A stretch of 64,000 bases of DNA from Arthrobacter sp. 18067 (lineage in GTDB: Bacteria > Actinomycetota > Actinomycetes > Actinomycetales > Micrococcaceae), in the NCBI RefSeq assembly GCF_902706295.1, contig NZ_CACSJJ010000003.1, positions 186,001-250,000 of the forward strand, in the 5' to 3' direction. The notes beneath the pieces are model-generated. The model was not told where the DNA came from, searched no databases, and saw only the letters and a program-made list of their open reading frames with translations. Shown here piece after piece: positions 16,892 through 24,789 of this stretch. The stretch's first letter is position 1; the number at the start of each line of letters is the position of its first letter. Made by a program: the position numbers and the translations under genes.

Positions 16892-18307
16892 ATGCACGCT
16901 GACCAACAGCTTTCCAAGTCCCTGAAGCCACGTCACCTGTCCATGATCGCCATTGCCGGCGTCATCGGAGCAGGTCTGTTCGTAGGCTCCGGCGCTGCCA
17001 TTCAGCAGGCGGGCCCGGGCATCCTCGTGGCCTACCTGGCTGCAGGGCTTGTGGTCATCCTCGTCATGCGCATGCTTGGTGAGATGGCTGCGGCCAACCC
17101 CGAGACCGGCTCGTTCTCCACATACGCTGATAAAGCCCTTGGCCGCTGGGCAGGGTTCAGTATTGGCTGGCTCTATGCGTGGTTCTGGATCATCGTCCTC
17201 GGCATCGAGGCAACGGCGGGTGCCGCCATCATGCACCGCTGGGTTCCCGGCGTCGATCAATGGATCTGGGCATTGGTTCTCATGGTCCTCCTGACCCTGA
17301 CCAACCTGGGCTCCGTGAAGTCCTACGGTGAGTTTGAGTTCTGGTTCGCGTCCATCAAGGTTGCCGCGATCGTCATCTTCCTGCTCGCCGGTATTGCCGC
17401 GATCCTCGGCCTGATGCCGGGCGTTTCCGCGCCGGGTGTTGCGAACCTCCTGGATCAGGGCGGCTTCATGCCGAACGGGCCCGGCGCTGTCCTGGCAGGC
17501 ATCCTCGTGGTGGTCTTCTCGTTCTTCGGCGCCGAAATCGCCACCATTGCCGCCGGTGAATCCGAGAATCCCGTGGACGCCGTCAAGAAGGCAGTGAAGT
17601 CCACAGTGTGGCGCATCCTGATCTTCTACATCGGATCCATCGCCATCGTAGTGACGCTTCTGCCGTGGAACGACGCCTCTGTTGCCAAGAGCCCGTACGT
17701 TGCTGTCATCGAGCTCTACGGCATCCCGGGCGCCGGCACGATCATGGACATCGTTGTCCTCACCTCGGTGCTGTCCTGCCTCAACTCCGGCCTCTATACC
17801 GCCAGCCGCATGCTGTTCTCGCTCTCGCAGCGTGGCGATGCTCCCAAGTCCTGGATGAAGATTTCCAAGCGCGGCGTTCCTGCTGCAGCGGTCCTCGCCT
17901 CCACCGTGGTTGGTTTCGTCACGGTTGGCCTGAACTACATCGCCCCGGACACGGTGTTCCTGTTCCTGGTGAATACCTCGGGCGCCATCGCCTTGTTCGT
18001 GTGGCTGGTTATCGCAACGTCCCAGCTCATCCTGCGTAAACGCATGGGCGCTGCGGCCAAGGACCTTGATCTCAAAATGTGGCTCTTCCCGTACCTCACG
18101 TGGATCGCCATCGGTGCCATCGTGGCGCTGATTATCGGGATGGTCATCATCGAATCCACCCGTGAATCGCTGTTCCTGTCACTTGCGTTGGCAGCAGTCG
18201 TCGTAGCCATCGGCGTGTTCCGCTACCGCAAGCGTGGCGCCACCCCAGCCGAGGTGACCACTACGGATGCCGAGCGGGCCGAGGTTGGTTCCGGACCGGC
18301 GTCGTAA
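16892..18307 (+). CDS. APC-superfamily amino acid permease
   Basis: A 471-residue, 12-helix permease of the amino acid transporter (GABA/aromatic/proline) family. The first helix holds the substrate-loop motif 'IAGVIGAGLFVGSG', and 'ATAGAAIMHRW' and 'FSFFGAEIATIAAGES' are characteristic of GabP/AnsP-like carriers. AAAGGA precedes the ATG by about 10 bases. It stands alone between the perfect palindrome upstream and a strong terminator downstream, so it is likely a single-gene transcript. Confidence 0.9.
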   Translation: MHADQQLSKSLKPRHLSMIAIAGVIGAGLFVGSGAAIQQAGPGILVAYLAAGLVVILVMRMLGEMAAANPETGSFSTYADKALGRWAGFSIGWLYAWFWIIVLGIEATAGAAIMHRWVPGVDQWIWALVLMVLLTLTNLGSVKSYGEFEFWFASIKVAAIVIFLLAGIAAILGLMPGVSAPGVANLLDQGGFMPNGPGAVLAGILVVVFSFFGAEIATIAAGESENPVDAVKKAVKSTVWRILIFYIGSIAIVVTLLPWNDASVAKSPYVAVIELYGIPGAGTIMDIVVLTSVLSCLNSGLYTASRMLFSLSQRGDAPKSWMKISKRGVPAAAVLASTVVGFVTVGLNYIAPDTVFLFLVNTSGAIALFVWLVIATSQLILRKRMGAAAKDLDLKMWLFPYLTWIAIGAIVALIIGMVIIESTRESLFLSLALAAVVVAIGVFRYRKRGATPAEVTTTDAERAEVGSGPAS

Positions 18308-18319
18308 GCGTCTTTGCGC

Positions 18320-18360
18320 GGGACAGCCGCCGTCAACGTTCGATGGCGGCTGTCCCGTTT
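18320..18360 (+). terminator. Rho-independent terminator after the permease
   Basis: A perfect 12-bp stem (18320-18331 with 18345-18356; GGGACAGCCGCC/GGCGGCTGTCCC) is followed by GTTTCGCTTT. It lies between convergent genes. Confidence 0.85.
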
Positions 18361-18385
18361 CGCTTTAACGGCACCAAGGCAGCAG

Positions 18386-19045
18386 CTACTGCGCCAGTCC
18401 GATGACCAGGTTGATGGTGACGGCCAGGATGACAGTGCCGAAGAGGTAGGACAGCAGGCTGTGCTTCAGGGCTTCGGCGCGGATCCGATGATTGCCGAGG
18501 TTGGTGTCCGATACCTGATAAGTCATGCCCAGGCTTGTGGCGAGGTAGGCAAAGTCCGTGTACTGGGGCGGGCGGTCCTGATTGAAACTGATGCCGCCCA
18601 CTTCACCGCCGGCGTCGGCCTCCGGGCTGTAGTAGAGCTCCGCGTAACGCAGGGTGAAAAGCGTCTGTACCAGCATCCAGGACAGGGCCACGCAGGCCAG
18701 CGCGAGAGCCGCAGAAGACAGGCGTGCGCCTGTTCCTTCGGTGTGCGAATTGACGATCACGGCGGCCACAGCTGCAAGGCTGGCCAAGTTTGCCACGAGT
18801 ATCAGCAGGTCCGTGACTCCCCTGGACGGGTCCTCGGAGGTGGCGTGTTGCTCAGTCTGGGCCGGATCCAGCCGGGCGATCACCAGCCATACCCAGGCCA
18901 CGTAGACCAGCGCTGCCACGGCCCAGCCGACTGCAGGAGCATCCACCCAATTGCCGGGGACTCCGGTGGCGATGAAGGCCACGGCGCCGGCTAGAACCAT
19001 GACGACGAAGCGCAGCCGGCTCCGCCTCACCCTGACCTTGTCCAT
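18386..19045 (-). CDS. DUF1345 membrane protein
   Basis: A 219-residue protein with about five membrane helices and the family's conserved C-terminal region 'FNQDRPPQYTDFAYLATSLGMTYQVSD' (seen in part around residues 150-178). DUF1345 proteins are widespread in bacteria and have no established function. GGGTGAG precedes the ATG. It lies 9 bp downstream of a 53-residue membrane protein on the same strand and is probably co-transcribed with it. Confidence 0.85.
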   Translation of the reverse strand: MDKVRVRRSRLRFVVMVLAGAVAFIATGVPGNWVDAPAVGWAVAALVYVAWVWLVIARLDPAQTEQHATSEDPSRGVTDLLILVANLASLAAVAAVIVNSHTEGTGARLSSAALALACVALSWMLVQTLFTLRYAELYYSPEADAGGEVGGISFNQDRPPQYTDFAYLATSLGMTYQVSDTNLGNHRIRAEALKHSLLSYLFGTVILAVTINLVIGLAQ

Positions 19046-19054
19046 GCGCTCACC

Positions 19055-19216
19055 CTAGCCAATGGGAAAGTCTGTTCGGCGTGACGTTTCGCGTTTCTTG
19101 TCTGCCTGGAGGATGCCGTCCCGAACGCCCGCACGGATGACGAAGTACAGGGCGTAGAGCCCGATTGCAGCGAAGACAACCGTCAAGACAAGGGCATTCA
19201 GGGGAGTGGCATCCAT
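19055..19216 (-). CDS. Small single-span membrane protein, 53 aa
   Basis: A short reading frame beginning MDATPLNALVLTVV, with one membrane helix (about residues 8-27) and a basic C-terminal tail ('KKRETSRRTDF'). AGGGTGGGG precedes the ATG. It ends 9 bp before the DUF1345 gene, whose ribosome site overlaps this gene's stop region, so the two look co-translated. The inside-positive topology and ribosome site support it as real; no function is recognised. A longer frame across the same bases is Cys/Pro/His-rich and is not credible. Confidence 0.7.
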   Translation of the reverse strand: MDATPLNALVLTVVFAAIGLYALYFVIRAGVRDGILQADKKRETSRRTDFPIG

Positions 19217-19335
19217 GGCCCCACCCTAGCGGGACGCCATCAAGGGGGCAGGAATCCACGGAATGCCGTTCCTCGTGTTAGTGTCTTTGTCGCTGTCGAG
19301 GAGAAAAACGAAACGCTGGTTCTCCTGATCACCTT

Positions 19336-19418
19336 GCGCGGGTGGCGGAATGGCAGACGCGCTAGCTTGAGGTGCTAGTCCTCGAAAGGGGGTGGGGGTT
19401 CAAGTCCCCCTCCGCGCA
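19336..19418 (+). tRNA. tRNA-Leu (anticodon GAG)
   Basis: An 83-nt type II tRNA. The acceptor stem is GCGCGGG with TCCGCGC, the anticodon stem CTAGC/GCTAG encloses loop TTGAGGT, and GAG sits at 19369-19371, reading CUC and CUU. The T arm GGGGG-TTCAAGT-CCCCC is intact and there is a long variable arm, as expected for leucine. The 3' CCA is not encoded. A terminator follows directly. Confidence 0.96.
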
Positions 19419-19424
19419 CAAGGA

Positions 19425-19455
19425 AACCCCCGGAAGGTCATCTTCCGGGGGTTTT
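19425..19455 (+). terminator. Rho-independent terminator after tRNA-Leu
   Basis: A 12-bp perfect stem, 19425-19436 with 19442-19453, with CCCCCGGAAG pairing with CTTCCGGGGG, runs into TTTT. It also sits at the 3' end of the convergent ynfA gene. Confidence 0.9.
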
Positions 19456-19487
19456 GTCGTCTCTGGACCAGGCGCCCGGGTGCTGGC

Positions 19488-19826
19488 CTAAGCGCCTGAC
19501 CGTGGTGCAAACATGATGACGCCCACGCCCACGATGCAGATTGCCGCCCCGATCACGTCCCAGCGGTCCGGGCGGAATCCGTCCATCAGCATTCCCCATG
19601 CAAGCGAGCCAGCGATGAAAACGCCCCCGTACGCGGCCAGGACCCGGCCGAAATGCGCGTCCGGTTGAAACGCTGCGAAGAATCCGTAGATCCCCAGAGC
19701 CACGATTCCGAGCCCGGCCCACCACCATGCTTTCCCCTCGCGCACGGCCTGCCAGATCAGCCAGGCGCCGCCAATCTCTGCGACGGCGGCCAAAACGAAG
19801 AGGACGATGGACTTCAGGGCGGTCAT
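19488..19826 (-). CDS. YnfA family (UPF0060) membrane protein
   Basis: A 112-residue, four-helix protein that matches UPF0060/YnfA along its whole length: the '[17 protein letters not shown]' first loop, '[22 protein letters not shown]' and '[18 protein letters not shown]'. The fold resembles small multidrug resistance (SMR) exporters, and some members have been linked to efflux, but the role here is unproven. Confidence 0.93.
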   Translation of the reverse strand: MTALKSIVLFVLAAVAEIGGAWLIWQAVREGKAWWWAGLGIVALGIYGFFAAFQPDAHFGRVLAAYGGVFIAGSLAWGMLMDGFRPDRWDVIGAAICIVGVGVIMFAPRSGA

Positions 19827-20002
19827 GGTCCCAGTATTCCGTGCTCCGGCGCCGGGTTATCCACATACGCAATCTGGCCGGTTCCAGCTCCGGATCCACT
19901 CGAATAGCTTTGGGTGCAGGAGATGCACTAAGATATTGAAGTCTGTGTTGCGCCCTCCTTCCGAGTCTTCGGCGGGGGAGCGAGCCACAGCATCGCAAAT
20001 GA

Positions 20003-20047
20003 ACCTCCTGTTACGGAAATACCGTAACCGCTTAGCCCAAAGGAGGT
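20003..20047 (+). promoter_or_regulatory. S6:S18-type ribosomal protein leader of the rpsF operon
   Basis: ACCTCCT (20003-20009) pairs with AGGAGGT (20041-20047), which is the Shine-Dalgarno of rpsF. Inside it a second perfect 7-bp hairpin (20010-20016 with 20022-20028, loop AAATA) leaves a 12-nt bulge on the 3' side beginning at a CCG (20028-20030). This agrees with the published S6:S18 autoregulatory motif (closing stem, hairpin, CCG at the bulge). Excess S6:S18 complex would hold the ribosome site closed. Assignment rests on structure by eye. Confidence 0.75.
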
Positions 20048-20057
20048 GGGTTCACAT

Positions 20058-20363
20058 ATGCGTCCTTACGAATTGATGGTAATCATCGACCCCGAGGTCG
20101 AAGAGCGTACCGTAGAGTCGTCGCTTCAGAAGTTCCTCAATGTCATCACCACCGATGGTGGAACCATCGAAAAGGTAGACATCTGGGGCCGTCGCCGTCT
20201 GGCGTACGACATCAAGAAGAAGTCCGAAGGTATCTACGCAGTGGTGAACTTCACCGCAGCACCGGCTACCGCCAAGGAACTTGATCGCCAGCTGTCTCTC
20301 AACGAGACGATCATGCGCACCAAGATCATCCGCCCTGAAGACCAGAAGGTCGTTGCTGAGTAA
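20058..20363 (+). CDS. rpsF: 30S ribosomal protein S6
   Basis: A 101-residue protein with the S6 opening '[20 protein letters not shown]' and the central '[20 protein letters not shown]' that contacts 16S rRNA and S18. ATG 20058 is used; the in-frame GTG 12 bases earlier is inside the ribosome-site region. First gene of the rpsF-ssb-rpsR-rplI operon and probably autoregulated through the leader upstream. Confidence 0.98.
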   Translation: MRPYELMVIIDPEVEERTVESSLQKFLNVITTDGGTIEKVDIWGRRRLAYDIKKKSEGIYAVVNFTAAPATAKELDRQLSLNETIMRTKIIRPEDQKVVAE

Positions 20364-20413
20364 TCAGCCCCTTCAAGATCTTTACTACGCAGGAACGAAC
20401 AAGGAGGCAGTAG

Positions 20414-20995
20414 ATGGCAGGCGAAACCACTATTACGGTCATCGGTAATCTCACCAATGACCCCGAGCTGCGGTTCACCCCGTCTGGCTCAGCAGTAGCG
20501 AACTTCACCATCGCTTCTACTCCCCGGACCTTTGACCGCCAGTCCAATGAGTGGAAGGACGGGGAAACCCTGTTCCTCCGCGCATCGGTATGGCGCGAAG
20601 CAGCTGAGAACGTGGCCGAGTCCCTCACAAAGGGCATGCGCGTCATCGTTTCCGGTCGTTTGAAGAGCCGTTCCTACGAAACCAAAGAAGGCGAAAAGCG
20701 CACCGTAATCGAGCTTGAGGTCGACGAAATCGGCCCCAGCCTGCGTTACGCAAACGCCAAGGTAAACCGTACCCAGCGCTCCGGCGGTGGCCAGGGTGGC
20801 TTTGGTGGCGGTAACGCCGGTAACTCCGGTGGCTTTGGAGGTGGCGCTCCTGGTGGAAACCAGGGCGGCGGCAACTCCGGTGGAACCTGGGGTGGCAACC
20901 AGCCCGCACAACAGCAGGATGACCCCTGGGCTACGCCCGGTGTCAGCAATGCTGGCGGCTGGGGCAACGGCCCCGATTCCGAACCTCCCTTCTAA
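20414..20995 (+). CDS. ssb: Single-stranded DNA-binding protein
   Basis: A 193-residue SSB. The OB-fold covers about residues 1-110 ('[20 protein letters not shown]', '[17 protein letters not shown]', '[14 protein letters not shown]'), followed by a Gly/Asn/Gln-rich linker (about 118-175) and an acidic tail ending in SEPPF, a variant of the usual DDIPF tip that binds partner proteins. It coats ssDNA in replication and repair. AAGGAGG precedes the start, and its place between rpsF and rpsR is the standard actinobacterial order. Confidence 0.97.
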   Translation: MAGETTITVIGNLTNDPELRFTPSGSAVANFTIASTPRTFDRQSNEWKDGETLFLRASVWREAAENVAESLTKGMRVIVSGRLKSRSYETKEGEKRTVIELEVDEIGPSLRYANAKVNRTQRSGGGQGGFGGGNAGNSGGFGGGAPGGNQGGGNSGGTWGGNQPAQQQDDPWATPGVSNAGGWGNGPDSEPPF

Positions 20996-21078
20996 ACAAA
21001 AAATAAAAGTCCGACGCCGGACACTCACCGGAACTGCCGCAAGGCACCATGGTGCCAACCGCCGTCGAACACCACCAT

Positions 21079-21117
21079 CCCGTGGATCAATATCCACGGG
21101 CTCCATAGAAAAGGAGC
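21079..21117 (+). promoter_or_regulatory. Hairpins before rpsR
   Basis: A perfect 9-bp stem CCCGTGGAT/ATCCACGGG (21079-21087, 21092-21100; loop CAAT) is followed by GCTCC (21100-21104) able to pair with GGAGC (21113-21117), which includes the rpsR Shine-Dalgarno AAGGAG. The two stems share base 21100, so they may be alternative folds. Could tune rpsR translation or mRNA stability. Confidence 0.45.
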
Positions 21118-21123
21118 TCCACG

Positions 21124-21363
21124 ATGGCTAAGGCTGAACTCCGTAAGCCCAAACCAAAGTCCAACCCCTTGAAGGCCGCTGACATCACTGTCATCGACTA
21201 CAAGGACGTAGCACTGCTGCGCAAGTTCATCTCCGACCGCGGAAAGATCCGCGCTCGTCGCGTCACTGGCGTTACCGTTCAGGAACAGCGCAAGATCGCC
21301 CAGGCAATCAAGAACGCCCGCGAAGTTGCTCTGCTGCCTTACTCCGGCGCTGGCCGCGGCTAA
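21124..21363 (+). CDS. rpsR: 30S ribosomal protein S18 (cysteine-free type)
   Basis: A 79-residue S18 with '[28 protein letters not shown]', the conserved core. It has no cysteines: the N-terminal zinc-binding Cys pairs of the C+ form are missing, so this is the zinc-independent (C-) version. It pairs with S6 on the 30S platform. Position between ssb and rplI is canonical. Confidence 0.97.
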   Translation: MAKAELRKPKPKSNPLKAADITVIDYKDVALLRKFISDRGKIRARRVTGVTVQEQRKIAQAIKNAREVALLPYSGAGRG

Positions 21364-21381
21364 GGGAAGGGATTAACTAAC

Positions 21382-21834
21382 ATGGCAAAGCTCATTCTGA
21401 CCCACGAAGTAACCGGTCTCGGTGCTGCTGGCGACGTTGTCGAGGTCAAGGACGGTTACGCACGTAACTTCCTGCTGCCCCGCGGCTTCGCTCTGACCTG
21501 GACCAAGGGTGGCGAGAAGCAGGTTGAGTCCATCAAGGCTGCCCGCGCCGCTCGTGCGCACGCTTCTGTTGAAGCTGCACAGGCACAGGCCCAGGCTCTG
21601 TCCTCCAAGAAGGTCAAGCTCGAGGTGAAGGCCGGCGAGTCCGGTCGTCTCTTCGGCACCGTCAAGCCTGCTGATGTCGCTGCTGCTGTTGAAGCCGCTG
21701 GCCTCGGCGCCATCGACAAGCGCAACGTTGAACTGCCGAACCACATCAAGTCTGTCGGTTCGTACACGGCCAACGTTCGCCTGCACGAGGATGTTTCCGC
21801 TGTTATCGACCTCGAGGTCGTCGCAGCAAAGTAG
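21382..21834 (+). CDS. rplI: 50S ribosomal protein L9
   Basis: A 150-residue L9. The N-terminal domain has '[24 protein letters not shown]', the family signature; a long Ala/Glu/Lys helix (about 50-75) connects to the C-terminal rRNA-binding domain ('[17 protein letters not shown]'). Last gene of the operon, 18 bp after rpsR, followed by a strong terminator. Confidence 0.98.
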
Positions 21835-21849
21835 TCTCTGACTGCACCT

Positions 21850-21890
21850 GAAAGCCCCCATCACCGGATTCCGGTGGTGGGGGCTTTCTG
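21850..21890 (+). terminator. Rho-independent terminator of the rpsF-rplI operon
   Basis: A stem of about 18 bp with one G-U pair (21850-21867 with 21871-21888, loop ATT; GAAAGCCCCCA pairs with the distal arm ending in GGGGGCTTTC). It is almost symmetrical and can serve both this operon and the convergent gene at 21904. Confidence 0.9.
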
Positions 21891-21903
21891 TTCGGCGGGA
21901 GAT

Positions 21904-22326
21904 CTAGGGTGTGTGGAATTCGTCCATGACGTGTTGGTAGCCCGTGCGGATCATCTCGGCGAGGACGCCGCGGTCCACGTCGTCCAGTTTGTTCACGTAA
22001 AGGCATGCGGTGCTGGTTTTGTGCTTGCCGAGTTCGGGAAGCAATCGGTCTGCGTCGGGGCCCTCGGTGACTCCGTACAGGACCAGGTTCGCCTTGCGTG
22101 GTGAGAAGCCGACGGCAGCGGCGTCTCCCTCGCGACCGCTGTCGTACTTGTAGTGATAGCTCCCGAAACCGACGATCGTCGGGCCCCACATCACGGCTTC
22201 CTGCCCGGTGATGTCCCGCATCATGTCCAGCAACTCGAAACCGTCTTCGCGCCGCTTCGGATGCTCCACGGAGGCCAGGAATTCTTCCACAGACACGTCC
22301 GTGGGCTGGGTCTTGTTCTCTGCCAT
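21904..22326 (-). CDS. DUF1801 (YdhG-like) protein
   Basis: A 140-residue protein with the DUF1801 pattern: 'FLASVEHPKRREDGFELLDMM', 'MWGPTIVGFGSYHYKYDSGREGD' and 'VGFSPRKANLVLY' with a C-terminal 'LGKHKTSTACLYVNKLDDVD' segment. Members are small soluble proteins of unknown function. ATG 22326 fits the family; 13 further upstream in-frame residues are not conserved-looking. It diverges from phzF with a 58-bp gap. Confidence 0.85.
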   Translation of the reverse strand: MAENKTQPTDVSVEEFLASVEHPKRREDGFELLDMMRDITGQEAVMWGPTIVGFGSYHYKYDSGREGDAAAVGFSPRKANLVLYGVTEGPDADRLLPELGKHKTSTACLYVNKLDDVDRGVLAEMIRTGYQHVMDEFHTP

Positions 22327-22384
22327 GCTGGTAGTTTCGCAGACGCGGGGCAGGCCCGCCAGCAACCGGTGATAGCCTGCAGCG

Positions 22385-23236
22385 GTGACTTCAGAAGCCC
22401 CGCGCAGCCGCCCTTTCCACCAAGTGGACGTCTTCTCCGACGAGCCTTACCTCGGCAACCCGTTGGCCGTCGTGATCGACGCAGAAGGCCTCAGCAGCGA
22501 GAGAATGCAGCACTTCGCCAACTGGACCAACCTCTCCGAGACGACGTTCCTCCTGCCTCCGACTGACCCCCAAGCCGACTACAAAGTTCGGATCTTCACG
22601 GGCAGCGAGGAGTTCCCGTTCGCCGGCCACCCCACGTTGGGTTCGGCGCACACGTGGCTCCAGGCCGGGGGAGTGCCCAAGACTGACGGCGTCCTGGTTC
22701 AGGAATGCGGTGCGGGTTTGGTTCGGGTGAAGCAGGACGCCGGCAGGCTGGCTTTCGCTGCACCGCCGCTGACACGCTTCGCCCCGGTGGACCGCGGCGT
22801 CCGTGCCCAGCTCGCTGCCGGCCTTCGGCTCCCAGAGGCCGCATTGCTGGATGCATCGTGGCTGGTCAATGGCCCGGAGTGGATCGGCGTGCTCCTTGAA
22901 TCAGCCGAGCAGGTGCTGGCCATCGAGCCGGACCTCGTGGCCATGGGTGACCTCAAGGTCGGGGTAATCGGCCCTCATCAGGCGGGCGCCGCCGTCGACT
23001 TCGAAGTCCGTACCTTCATTCCGGGCGATGCCATGGTGGAGGACCCGGTGACGGGCAGTTTCAATGCCGGCGCAGCCCAGTGGTTGATCGGCAGCGGCAG
23101 GGCGCCCGAGGAGTATGTGGCGGCTCAGGGCACTGCACTGGGAAGGGCCGGGCGAGTTCACGTCAAAGCCGAGGATGGCGAGATCTGGGTGGGTGGAGCG
23201 TCGGCCACCTGCATCGAAGGCACGGTGCTGCTCTAG
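22385..23236 (+). CDS. PhzF family isomerase/epimerase-like protein
   Basis: A 283-residue protein of the diaminopimelate-epimerase-like PhzF fold. Both halves are visible: 'HQVDVFSDEPYLGNPLAVV' with catalytic Glu in 'NLSETTFLLPP', 'FPFAGHPTLGSAHTW', and in the second half 'VRTFIPGDAMVEDPVTGSFNAGAAQWLI'. PhzF isomerises dihydro-hydroxyanthranilate in phenazine synthesis, but most homologues have unknown substrates, and no other phenazine genes are present. GTG start. Confidence 0.9.
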   Translation: MTSEAPRSRPFHQVDVFSDEPYLGNPLAVVIDAEGLSSERMQHFANWTNLSETTFLLPPTDPQADYKVRIFTGSEEFPFAGHPTLGSAHTWLQAGGVPKTDGVLVQECGAGLVRVKQDAGRLAFAAPPLTRFAPVDRGVRAQLAAGLRLPEAALLDASWLVNGPEWIGVLLESAEQVLAIEPDLVAMGDLKVGVIGPHQAGAAVDFEVRTFIPGDAMVEDPVTGSFNAGAAQWLIGSGRAPEEYVAAQGTALGRAGRVHVKAEDGEIWVGGASATCIEGTVLL

Positions 23237-23241
23237 GCCGG

Positions 23242-24789
23242 TCAGATCCGCTTTGGCCGTGTCACCACCACCACCAGGAAGACGCCGGCACTGAACAGGG
23301 CCTGCACGATCACCACAGACCACGGCACGTAGCCCAGATAGAGTGCCACCAGCAGCGGTATGGTCGCCAGGATGGTCACGTCCAGGCCGCGCATCAACGA
23401 ACCGAGTTGAGCGCGGGGAACGGGGCCGAACGGAGTTTCAACCGGGGGAGCCGTCCAGTCCGGCGGTGTCTTCGTGGCCGCGCGGAGAGTGCCTGCGCCC
23501 ATGCCGACACCTGCAAGGGCCCCGACGCCGATGAGCCAGGGATCCGCAGCGCCGAGCAGAACCAGGAGCCCGCTCAGGATCGCCATCCAGAGTGCCATCG
23601 CCGCGCAAGGCATGAGCGTCCGGCTGATCCTTACCAGTGCCGGATGCAAGGGCAGCAGTGCGTCGAGTTCAGGAACCAGGGCAGTCTTGCGGGCCACACT
23701 CCCCATACCGGAAGCCGTGGCACACCCGGCGATCACGATGACCGCCAACTGGGCGAACTCCGGCAGCCCGCCTTCCACGAGCAACATGGCGATGCAGGCA
23801 GCAAGCCACAGAATTGGCGGCATCAGTGGGGGATTGAGCCGAAGGAAGGCAACTACATCGGCACGGATCAGGGCCCTCAGGGGGCCGTCAACAGGCCGGG
23901 CGTAGAACCTGGCGGCCCTGCCGCCGTCGACGCTCTTACGGCCGCCGCCCAACGCGCGCAGCACCTCGTTGGAGTCCATCATGAACAGGGACGCTCCGGC
24001 GTGACCGGCCACGGCTCCGCCGCGGACCAGTTCTTCGCCCCGCACCTGTCCGGCACGCGGCACGACAAGCGCCAGGAGTCCGACGGCGGCAGCGCCCACC
24101 AACGCTGTTGGCCACGGGGACGATGACAGCGCGGGAAGGACCGAACACCCAAGCAGAACTGCCGCCGTCGTTGCTTTACCAATCCGCGGTGGCAGCAAAC
24201 GAAGCTGTTGCAGGGCTGCCAGAACCAAGGCAATGGCCCCGGCAGCGCCGAAAGACAACGAAGCGAGCAGGTGCTCCACAGGAGCGCGGTCAACGACGGT
24301 CACCATGCTGAAGGGTAAGTAGATGATTGCCGAACCAGCCGAGGTGAGTGCGACTTTGCGGAGGAACGGCGGCAGGACCATGGGCCGGCGGTCGATCGGG
24401 AGCGTCAACCACCAGCTGCCCTCGGCTCCGTTCACGGTCATCGGTCCGAGCTTGCGGGCCAGGTTGGCGATGACCAGGAGGACCGCGAAGGTCACGGACG
24501 TCCACAGCACCTCTTCCGGCAGGACGAGCCACTGTCTCCGGATGATGCTGTTGGCGGTGGAAGCACGGTCACTAATCTCATTGCGCAACGCGAGGACAAA
24601 CGATGCAGCGATGGTCAGGGAAACACCGATTCCCAGGCCCCAGCTGTAGGCATCGACGAAGCGTTCACCCCATGAGCTCCGGCTGCGCTTGTAGCGCCGC
24701 GCGGACTGGCGCGTGAATTTGACGATGCCGGCGGCAAGTTCCCGGCCCTGCGTGGACGGTGAAACGGTGACTGTGTCAGGACCCGGCAA
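23242..24789 (-). CDS. Multi-span membrane protein, likely partner of the ABC ATPase (DUF6297-like)
   Basis: About 515 residues with roughly a dozen membrane helices and few recognisable motifs; composition and context resemble DUF6297/ABC-2-like proteins of actinobacteria. There is no ATG in the N-terminal region. TTG 24789 has AGGGGG 10 bases upstream and overlaps the ATPase stop by 14 bp, so I prefer it to TTG 24837. The ATPase gene directly upstream has no other membrane partner, so together they probably form an exporter of unknown substrate. Confidence 0.75.
   Translation of the reverse strand: MPGPDTVTVSPSTQGRELAAGIVKFTRQSARRYKRSRSSWGERFVDAYSWGLGIGVSLTIAASFVLALRNEISDRASTANSIIRRQWLVLPEEVLWTSVTFAVLLVIANLARKLGPMTVNGAEGSWWLTLPIDRRPMVLPPFLRKVALTSAGSAIIYLPFSMVTVVDRAPVEHLLASLSFGAAGAIALVLAALQQLRLLPPRIGKATTAAVLLGCSVLPALSSSPWPTALVGAAAVGLLALVVPRAGQVRGEELVRGGAVAGHAGASLFMMDSNEVLRALGGGRKSVDGGRAARFYARPVDGPLRALIRADVVAFLRLNPPLMPPILWLAACIAMLLVEGGLPEFAQLAVIVIAGCATASGMGSVARKTALVPELDALLPLHPALVRISRTLMPCAAMALWMAILSGLLVLLGAADPWLIGVGALAGVGMGAGTLRAATKTPPDWTAPPVETPFGPVPRAQLGSLMRGLDVTILATIPLLVALYLGYVPWSVVIVQALFSAGVFLVVVVTRPKRI

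Noticed and set aside
19050..19259. 69-residue Cys/Pro/His-rich minus-strand frame
   Set aside because: The 53-residue frame over the same bases has a ribosome site and a membrane helix and is the better gene.
19929..19934. TAAGAT as the -10 of the rpsF operon promoter
   Set aside because: The nearest -35-like hexamer leaves a spacer of only 13 bp, so the promoter could not be placed with confidence.
22385..23236. Phenazine biosynthesis from the phzF homologue
   Set aside because: No other phz genes; PhzF-like proteins are common with unknown substrates.
23080..24126. Long + strand open frame opposite the DUF6297-like gene
   Set aside because: Arg/Gln/His-rich with no motif; the minus-strand membrane protein is the real gene.
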